DNA from: Elymus sibiricus
Lineage: Eukaryota > Streptophyta > Magnoliopsida > Poales > Poaceae
DNA length: 64,000 nucleotides
Direction: 5' to 3'
Assembly (NCBI GenBank): GCA_039707655.1
Contig: CM077664.1
Span: 25,160,781 to 25,224,780, forward strand
Part shown: in pieces, positions 56,170 to 64,000 of the stretch
Layout: each line of letters opens with the position of its first letter
Numbering within the stretch: position 1 is the stretch's first letter
Translations under genes and position numbers: made by a program
Notes under the pieces: model-generated
The model's database searches: none
What the model was told of the DNA's origin: nothing
Seen by the model: the letters and a program-made list of their open reading frames with translations, nothing else

Positions 56170-58019
56170 GTAATCTTCCCTGCAGGGGTGCACTACTGTT
56201 ACCCAACACGCTCGATTAACTCTGGCCAGACACACTTTTCTGATTCATGCCCGGCCTCGGCTGATCGACACGACGTAGTCCTACCTAGGCTCAGCAGAGA
56301 GGTCCCCGCCGGTCTACATCCTAAGTGCTCAGGGGTCTTGGGCCCATCGCCCTTCGCACTCCGGGTCGTTGCGTGCAGGGCGAATCCAGGCGCCACCTCT
56401 CTCCTGGATGCCGCCGGCCTAGCTGTGCCGCAATGCTGAACTGGACATCTGACAGAGCTTTCGGCTGATACATACAGCATCGAGGGCCCCATTAAACCAT
56501 TATCCCGCGTGGTGGTAGTGTGTATAGGCCAGTGGCCAACTCAGATCAATACTCTAATCCGTTAGTGCATTATTAATTTTAGTGACGGCTGTCGGGACAA
56601 GTCCGGAGCTACTACCACAACCTGGGTGGTACCGCTAAACAGCCAGCTACCACAGTAACTCTCGCGGGTGCTCTCCGGGCCCGCCCGACTTTCATATGTA
56701 TCTCTCGTGGGTACCCCTCGGGGTCGACCGGACTACAACACAGGACTGATGTAAAGGTCAAAGTACCCGTGTGTCCGTAACATCAAGGGGGAATCCGAGG
56801 AATCACCCTCGTTGGATCCCCACTCGATGTAACCGTCAAGGTGAACCTGGAGGAATCACCCTCGATGGGTCCACACTTGAGGAGTTGCACGACAGAGGCA
56901 TCATCGGAGGTGGTGAAAGAGGAATCACCCTCGGTAACCCACAACCAACTAGCTATACTACAGAGGCAACATCAGGAGTGAGATAAGAGGTATCACCCTC
57001 GGCAGTCGATAGTAGCTCTGCAGAGTCGTACAACTAAGGGGGTGTGCGGTGCTGTGTTCGGTCTCTGTACATCGATCACACAGATCAAGTCACTGGTGGT
57101 ACAGCATGGCAACAAGGACAAGGGTGTGGGGCCATTGATGGTTTGCTAACCAGCTATACTAAGCATTTAGGTCAACATGTAAAGTATCAACAGCAGGTTA
57201 CAAAATCAGGCTATGCATCAGAATTGGAGCAATCAATTACAGTAGCAGAATCTAATGCAAGCAGGAGAGAGAAGGAATGGGCGATATAGGAATGATCAAA
57301 GGGATTTGCTTGCCTGGTTGCTCTGCAGGCGAAAAGGAATCTTCAACGGTGTAGTCGATCCCCGGTTCGTCAGCGGTCTCGGAGTCTATCGGAGAAGAAG
57401 AGGGGGAAGGAACAGATAAATACAAACATTCAAATGCAACAACTATGCATGACATGCCTAAATGATATGCAGGGGTGATATACTGCACCTCTGAATATTT
57501 TAGATGTTTTAGGAATTTATTTGGAATTATTTATCTGAGGTCATGCACTATTCATCTATCGGAAACAGGCCAAAAGTTACAGGTTCTCCTACGCAGAGGG
57601 TTATAACATGCATGCAGATGACATATTCAGATTCATTGTATTTTTCTGATCATTTTTCATATATAAATTATTTTCATCCGATTTACAGATTATTTTATAT
57701 GACTTTTCAAAGTTTTATTGTTTTTCGGAAATTTCTGGTTTTATTTTTAATTCAAAAATTATGAAAGACAAATTGCTACGTGCACACAGCAAATGTACAC
57801 AGCAGAGGGGGGTTAGTGGCTGGCAGTGGGCCTCGTTGACCTAGTCAATTGCCCAGTCAACGGTTGACTGGGTCAACAGTGAACAGTGTTGGGGTCCCAC
57901 ATGTCAGGATTTTAACAATTTCCAAATGGATTTACTTAAGCTAATTAGATGGGTCCCACATGTCATTTGTATATTAGACTAATTAAATTCCTAATCTAAT
58001 CCAAAACTAAACTAAACTA

Positions 58020-58290
58020 TACACACACACGCGCACACACACACACATCATGCACACACAGCACGCACACACACACACACGCATGGCTGCTCGGCCATGG
58101 CCTTGGCCATGGCCAGCAGCAGCAGCAACCGGCGGCAGCGGCTAGCGGCAGCACTAGGTAGTGGCGGCGCTTGGCAGCAGCGGCTGGAGCAGCAGCAAGG
58201 CAGAGCAGTAGCAACGGCATAGGAGCAGTAGAAGCAGCAACAACGAGCAGCAGCAAGCGGCAGTAGCGGCAGCAGGCAGCAGCGACGAGT
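58020..58290. repeat. CA microsatellite and GCA-rich tract in LTR F
   Basis: Interrupted (AC)n at 58020-58082, then (GCA)n/(GGC)n-like sequence at 58110-58280. These give runs of Ser, Ala, Leu, Cys in chance minus-strand frames. Confidence 0.88.
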
Positions 58291-60512
58291 GGGGGCGAGC
58301 CCAAGGCGCACGGGCGCACGCGCGGAGGCGCGGCCAGAGGGAGGCAGGACGCGGGCGGCGCACGGACGAAGCATGGCTGGGGGAGCGGTGAGCGCGGCCA
58401 GGAGCGCGAGCTCCGGCGCTCGGCCACGGTGGCCCACGGAGGCGGAGAAGGCGGGGAAAGGGGGGAATCGGCGCGGCTCACCGAGAGGAAGGCCGGGGAC
58501 ATGCTTGCGATGGTCAGGGTGTCGCGGTGGTGTAGATCGACGGCAAGATGCCGCGGCCGTGGCGGAGAAACCGGCTCGATCCCGAGCGTACGGTGCGGCT
58601 CCGGTCGAACGGATGCACGGGGATGACGGAGTCGACGATGAGGAAGCTCCTGGACATCCTCCCGGGTGCCGGGGAGGCCAGTGGCCGCGTGTTCCATGGT
58701 GGTGCGTCGACGATGTGCTCAGGCACGATTTCACATCGAGAGAGAGAGGCGATGGGGAGGTATGGAGCGACTAGGGTTCGTCAACGGGGTCGGGAGGACT
58801 TATATGCATCTCGTGGTGCCGGCGGACGATCGACACGGTGACAGACGAGGCCATGGCGCCGGGGATGGCGGCCACGCTCTGGCCCTGCCTCCTCCTCTGT
58901 ACAGAGGAAGGGGAAGGCCTTAGATGGGCTTGGGCTGGTTACTGTAGCACTCGTATGTAGGAGATATGCCCTAGAGGCAATAATAAATGTTATTGTTTAT
59001 CTCCATGCTCATAATTATGTTTATGTTCCATGCTATAACTGCTATGTTTCTCGAGTCTACAATAACCACGAGGCTCGGAGGAAGACTCATATGCACATGT
59101 GGAATAATAAACGGTAAAATGTATTCCTAGTCTGGCCTCTAAGACTAGCTCAAGTGTTGCGTGATGGTTCTGTTTTCCTGATCATGGGCATAACTATGCC
59201 GGCAACTTTGAGGGCACAATGTTAGGAAGAACACTTGTGTTGAATCGACCCGAATTGATGTTATGCTATGAGATTCATTCGTCACAAGTTAATGGTTAAT
59301 AACACAGGGAAGTTAATGTTTGCATAATTCCTTAGACCATGAGAGTGTCGAGTTTCTTCATGCTTGCTTCATGAACTTTGGGGTTTGTTAAACGTCATCC
59401 GTAAATGGGTGGCTATTATGGCGGCTTACGGGTTCATGCAAAAGTATGTCAAGTAACTTGATAGCTCAAGATTGGGATTTGCTCCTCCGACGATGGAGAG
59501 ATATCTCTGGGCCCTCTCGGTGTTATGGTATCCATCATCGTCTGGCCAGACACAATGTGATTTGACCACAGGGATGCCGGAACACAGAAACGAGAAAAGA
59601 GAACAAAACCGGTAACGAGGTAACTGGCATTGTGGACAAGTGTTGATCCACGGGGATGCCGATGATTCTCACCTCGGGTATTTGTAACATATCGGGAAGC
59701 AACAGGAATAGCACACGGCAACCGGAGGTTCACTCGAATATTCATTCGTATGGGTATAGGGGGTCAATATGGGTGTCTACGGCTCCGACGTTGATCATTG
59801 ATCGGAAAGAGTTCCGGTCATGTCTATACTTCACCGAACCTATAGGGTCACACGCTTAAGGGTCATCTATCTGCTGAAGACTAGACAGGGAGTCTGAGAG
59901 AAAATCACCGAAAAAGTTTCGAACGAAACGGAAACGTTCCGGAGAGAACACCGGAATAGTTTCGGTGAAACTGAAAAGTTGTTTCAGGGTATTCCATTAA
60001 GTCATACTGGTTCCGGCACACGCCTGTAAATTCTTGGAGGGTGCCATAATTGTTCTGGTAACTTCTGGGATTTTTCCAGAGGAAAAACCGGAAATGTTCC
60101 GGAGCAGCCAGAACCGCTATGGTAGCTTTTCGCTGAAGAAAAACATTGTTCCGGAATTGTTTCAGAATGCGTTCAAAATTGTTTTAGTGAGTACTGGTAT
60201 TGTTCTAGACACACATAAATAATTTGGGATTTATCAGACGCAGAAAAATGTCTTTGTGAATAGTGAAAATCACTTTATGGATATTTTTTGGAAAAGTCAC
60301 CTTTTGGGATATTTTCCCAAAAGGCTTCTAGAAGGCTTGGGGGCTAAGAAACCCCCCTTGGGGGGCCCCCCCAAGAGGAGTTGTCCGGCCACATGTGGGC
60401 TCCTCCATGGAGCCCCACTTGCTCCATTCCTTCCCTAATATGCCCTTGTGGAAGTGTTCCTTCATGGGCATTTTTGTGTTTTTGGAATGGCAACTTTACC
60501 CCTTGGCTTTCC

Positions 60513-60520
60513 TATAAATA
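60513..60520 (+). promoter_or_regulatory. TATA box of the Copia LTR
   Basis: TATAAATA followed by GAGGTGAGGGGGCTGCCCCA. Confidence 0.75.
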
Positions 60521-60737
60521 GAGGTGAGGGGGCTGCCCCAAAACTCATGCTTGCTCTCATACACATGCCATGCTCATCTGGCTCTCTCTCTCCCTCCCAC
60601 GAAAAGAGTTTCGTAGAGCCGAAAGGCTTTCTGGGTTCCGGTGGGAACTAGTTCTGGACAGCGAAGCCCTGCCGGATAGATGACACCGTATGTGTGCAAC
60701 TCTGTAGAGAGATCGTAGTTTCGGTCTTAGTTCGAGA

Positions 60738-60905
60738 GTGCCTCCCGAAGGGCTGTCCGAGTGACTGTCCGAGTTTCGAGGGTCCTCCCGAAGGGCTGTC
60801 CGAGTGACCGTCCGAGTTTCGAAGGTCCTCCCGAAGGGCTGTCCGCGACACCGTCCGAGGGACTGTCCGACCGCCTCCCGGAGGGCTGTCCGAGGGCAGA
60901 TGTGG
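60738..60905 (+). repeat. 43-bp tandem repeat in the Copia LTR
   Basis: About three and a half units with TCCTCCCGAAGGGCTGTCCG and GAGTGACCGTCCGAGTTTCG. It lies about 220 bases after the TATA box, in the expected transcript leader. Confidence 0.9.
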
Positions 60906-61098
60906 GAGTACATCCTCGCGGTTGGGAGGTTGTAAATCCTAGCTGCGGGGATCTGCACCGCCGATCGTCATCGACTCTACTTCCGCTGCGCTACGAGTCG
61001 GTAACGAAAAAAATCAAACCTTGTATGCAGTCTCCATAGTGGTCCTGGGCAGGTGCGTAGGTCGGAAATTTTTTGTTTTCTGCTGCGTTACCCCACAG

Positions 61099-61112
61099 TG
61101 GCATCATGAGCC
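61099..61112 (+). other. Degenerate primer binding site of the Copia element
   Basis: TGGCATCATGAGCC, compared with the usual TGGTATCAGAGCC, next to the LTR end. It has one change and one inserted base. Confidence 0.75.
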
Positions 61113-64000
61113 GTGCTATGCGTAGATGCAGGTTACGATCTTGAATACATAGAGATGTATGGGTGTTGCACATTATAATTTGTAGTAGATGAGTTCTACT
61201 GCTGATAATTATTTGTGCGGGTAGCAGATGAAATCTGTTACTCGATGTTCTTGTTGCTTCCCTGGAATTTGCATATTTCTGATCTTGATAACAGCATGGT
61301 GGAGTTTCAAAGTTCTGCCAATCCGCGATCCTGATTGATCAACGAAGTGCTAACAGTTCTTTGAATTCCACCATAGTTAAAAAGAAAGATGAAATTTCGC
61401 AGACGAAAGGGCAATGCAGATATGATCTGCACGGGGGTCATGCATATGACGAAGTTTAGTATGGGGCTCGAGATTTTATTATCTCGTGTTTCATACACCC
61501 CGCGATGTTAATCTAGCGACTTGAATAATCATACTTGATGATAAAACGTAGGTAGCTTCGGTTTGTTGGAAACCTTAGAAGCCACGTAAAATGAAAATTT
61601 GCATAAACCGATTAGAGGCATCTAACTTGGTTTTGCAGGATGGTTTGCATGTGCATATGATGTGGTATAGCAGTGCTCATATTAATTTGATTATGTATGA
61701 GATGACTATATGATGTAAATATAAATTAACATGACCTGCGTGTCATGATTCGGCATGATGGCTGGAGCCATATGATTGTCACTTTAATGACATGCGTGTC
61801 AACCTTTTGTAATGCACTTATTTTATTAGCTATAGAGATAGCAATATTATCTGGTGCATCGACAAGGTGGTGGCAAACTTCACGAAGGTGAACACCGACG
61901 CGAATGCCGAAGACGAAGAAATAAAGACTTCTCCGTCAGAAAGGGCTCTACCATATCATGCTATTATGAATTTCCTGAGATGTTTATCCCTTATGATGCA
62001 CCCTTCTTGATTGCGCGGTAGTCGCTTTTTATTAGGGTGATATCTCATAAAAATATCAAGTAGTTAGTGTTCTCCCAAGTGTAGCACCATCACGGCACCT
62101 ATCTCTTTGGGGTATCACATGGATGCATGGGTACGAATGATTAGAGAAGTGTGAGGCGGGTGAGTTGAGACCTCACAGCGAGATCACTTGGTTGTCTTGA
62201 CATTTAGGCATGAAAGTCATGAGCTCGGAACACATTCATCGAAAGATGAACAAGAGTCACATAGAGATGTGATTGGCAAGTTGGCCTACCGATTGCAATT
62301 CTCGTCACTTGAGATGGATGCATCCTTGGCGTTGAATTGTAATATGGGTCTTGAATCACTCAAAATCAATTATGAGAGATATTGATTTGAGTGGGAGCAC
62401 ACTTTAGAATTAATTCTTTTAATTCTTAGTGCAATTAATTATGAACTTTGTCAAAAGTGAAATTTGCATAATAGTTATAGAAGAATGGCTCGCGTTTCCA
62501 CCTTCCCTATTAAAATTGAATAAGCTGTTAGATATCTGGTTAAAACTTTACGGTTGGTAACGTAATGTGAGGATTGTCCTCAAGAGTGCCAAGAAGTACT
62601 TTGTCCTATCGCATGCTTTTAGTATTCTCCCGCTAATGCTATGGATAATGTGACTCTCGTCCTTCGATCCAAATGCTAGAATTCCGTTACGGTCAAGTGC
62701 AATATGTTTGCTTCCATGAGACCCAAACTTCAAAATTTTGTGATAGCTATGTGATATTCATGGAGCTGAAAATCATTTTCAGACACAAACAAAGGCTAAA
62801 AGATATGTGATATCCAAAGCAATGTTTGTTTTGCAAACTATTAGTAAAAGTGTTTACTATGCATTTGACCAATAACAGAGGGATCCAGTAGAACGCCTGT
62901 CATATGATGAAGGTGAATAAAACAACAACTTAAAGGAAATGTCCAAAGGGTGTTAGTGTGACTTACATGCCAAGGAAGTCCGGGGCTAACGCCACTCTTA
63001 AATTGGATCCTTCTTCTGAGAGTAGAAGAAATACTGAAAGTTAAACTGTTAGAAGTATAAAGGCAAAAAGAGAGAAGACTGGAATATCCAGTTCATGTAT
63101 GAATGTCATACAAGTTATTGATGTATAGAAGGCTGGTCAAAGATATAATTCTTGGGAATTATGATTAAACATGTTAATCACTGATTCTTGGGTATTGTGA
63201 GTTGATCACAGAGATACCCGCTCAATTGCATTCCATTGCAATTCGATGCAAGAACTACTACGGCCTAAAAGACTAGCCGGAAATGAGGTTTAAAATACAT
63301 GTTGGGAACATAGTAAAAGTTGCTATGCCTTCCATCGGTGTATTACCTATGAATTTATTTTCATAATTCATTTTAGAGTTTTATACACTCTAGCCCATTG
63401 CATAAGGTATCTTGCAAGAAGGTTGTTCATAAGAGAACTTTTGATGTTCGGTGTTATGAATAACATAAGGGCCATACTTTCATTGTGAATGAGATGTATG
63501 TTATGAATATTGATAAATAATACATTACCTCTGTATTTACTTTCATAATTCATTTTAGAGTTTTATACACTCTAGCCCTTTTGCATAATGTTTGTTGCAA
63601 GAGTGTTGTTCATAAAAGAACAATTGTTGTTCAGTATCATGAATAACATAAGGGCCATGCTTCCATCGTGGATGGGATGTATGTTATGAATATTGATGGT
63701 AATATGATACATCCATAACACTGACGTTAAATGTCGCAAGACTAAGAGAATACCACACATGTGTGGCATTGCATTTGGTCACATTGGAGAAACCCACATG
63801 GAGAAATTCCATTATGATGGATTTTGAAGTCGTTTGATTATCAATCATCTGACACTTGCAACTTCCCTCCAAAAAGTGAAGTGACTGAAATACCGTTCAC
63901 AGGCCATAAGGAACGAGCAACGAACTTATTGGTGATCATACATTTTGATGTATGTAGTCTGATAAAGGTTATTGCTAGCAGTGGATTTGTCTATCTTCAA
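61113..64000 (+). other. Non-coding internal region of the Copia element
   Basis: No frame above about 65 codons and no gag or integrase motif. Scattered stretches (for example 61866-61960, reading VANFTKVNTDANAEDEEIKT in one frame) look like decayed coding sequence. A 180-bp direct repeat lies at 63355-63705. Confidence 0.55.
63355..63705 (+). repeat. 180-bp tandem direct repeat
   Basis: TTCATAATTCATTTTAGAGT starts both units (63359 and 63541). Shared blocks include TTATACACTCTAGCCC, GAATAACATAAGGGCCAT and GGATGTATGTTATGAATATT-like sequence. Two units, well conserved. Confidence 0.9.

Larger units (their letters stand above)
55800..58955 (-). repeat. Partial long Gypsy LTR F
   Basis: Minus-strand LTR sequence related to LTR B. 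Shared blocks: GAGTAC-rich sequence next to GTAAGTCTTGCGAG at 55815-55840 (compare 6780-6810), the motif CTATTCGAATAGCCGCGTCC at 56150-56169, and a GC-rich promoter-side region (58090-58900) like 8330-9240. The inner end, primer site and any internal region are missing at the CACTA-2 junction. The outer end is cut at 58955 by the Copia element. Possible TATA box (minus) near 58802-58809. Long chance frames in the GC-rich part are not genes. Confidence 0.68.
58956..61097 (+). repeat. 5' LTR of the Copia element
   Basis: 2142 bp, TGTAGGAG...ACCCCACA. TATA box at 60513-60520. A 43-bp tandem repeat follows at about 60738-60905. The end, CTGCTGCGTTACCCCACA, is the conserved Angela-type LTR end. 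Confidence 0.87.
58956..64000 (+). mobile_element. Angela/BARE-like Copia retrotransposon (5' part)
   Basis: Starts with TGTAGGAGATATGCCC, the family-typical start of Triticeae Angela/WIS/BARE-like LTRs. LTR 58956-61097, degenerate tRNA-Met primer site 61099-61112, then nearly 3 kb of internal DNA running off the window. No gag or pol frame longer than about 65 codons is present, whereas an autonomous relative would have begun gag by now. It is inserted in LTR F; flank TCGTA (58951-58955) is the likely target duplication. Claudia- or Inga-like by memory is possible. Confidence 0.85.

Noticed and set aside
58017..58734. Two overlapping minus-strand ORFs of 226 and 228 codons
   Set aside because: Driven by CA and GCA repeats in LTR F; both frames are open, and translation is Ser/Ala/Cys runs.
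63355..63705. Two-unit repeat as a CRISPR-like array
   Set aside because: A simple tandem duplication of 180 bp in a plant retroelement; no spacers.

Overview
The window is nuclear DNA from a grass, most likely the Triticeae (wheat, goatgrass, barley or rye). It is almost entirely nested transposable elements and I see no intact host gene. The lineage rests on the elements: several Athila-type Gypsy LTR retrotransposons with LTRs beginning TGATACGTCTCC or TGATACGTCC and a TGGCGCCGTTGCC primer site, an Angela/BARE/WIS-like Copia LTR beginning TGTAGGAGATATGCCC, large CACTA transposons, and a retroelement with 4.5-kb LTRs. Family names are from memory and are tentative; superfamily calls rest on visible termini, primer sites, target duplications and protein motifs.

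Layout. (1) 1-5229: minus-strand Athila-like element A, running off the left edge, inserted in (2) 5230-11355, minus-strand Gypsy B with a very long LTR. B's LTR is split by (3) a perfect solo LTR C (9249-10873, CCAGG target duplication). (4) 11356-11871: plus-strand CACTA-1 transposase fragment. B inserted on its left and Gypsy D (11872-20652, minus) interrupts it on its right. D carries gag-protease, integrase and an accessory ORF; an LTR of a sixth element, E (16687-18250, plus), sits where D's reverse transcriptase should be. (5) 20653-22542: the repeat-rich 3' end of CACTA-1, ending ...TAGTG. (6) 22543-28009: element A', same family as A, with each LTR cut at the same base.

(7) 28010-28848 and 40253-41762 are unassigned flanks that share a 400-bp direct repeat related to CACTA-1 sequence. 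Between them lies (8) a complete LARD-like element (28849-40247) with two 4.54-kb LTRs, TTGGG target duplications, a tRNA-Met primer site and a 2.3-kb internal region without a recognisable polyprotein. (9) 41763-49302 is bounded by Helitron-type 3' hairpins followed by CTAG|T and contains host-like exon fragments. (10) 49303-50388 holds no gene I can recognise. (11) 50389 to about 55800: CACTA-2, with subterminal hairpins and a minus-strand gene that ends in an Ulp1-like cysteine protease. (12) about 55800-58955: part of a long Gypsy LTR F related to B. (13) 58956-64000: a Copia LTR and its non-coding internal region, running off the right edge.

How the parts work together: the retroelements supply their own promoters (TATA boxes in most LTRs), primer sites and polypurine tracts. 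Nearly every coding region is broken by stops, shifts or deletions, so A, A', the LARD and the Copia copy would need proteins from relatives. The least ordinary features are the matching LTR breakpoints of A', the swap of coding module between A and A', the accessory ORF of D, a 20-bp motif shared by three long-LTR elements, and the phase-matched exon set inside the Helitron region.
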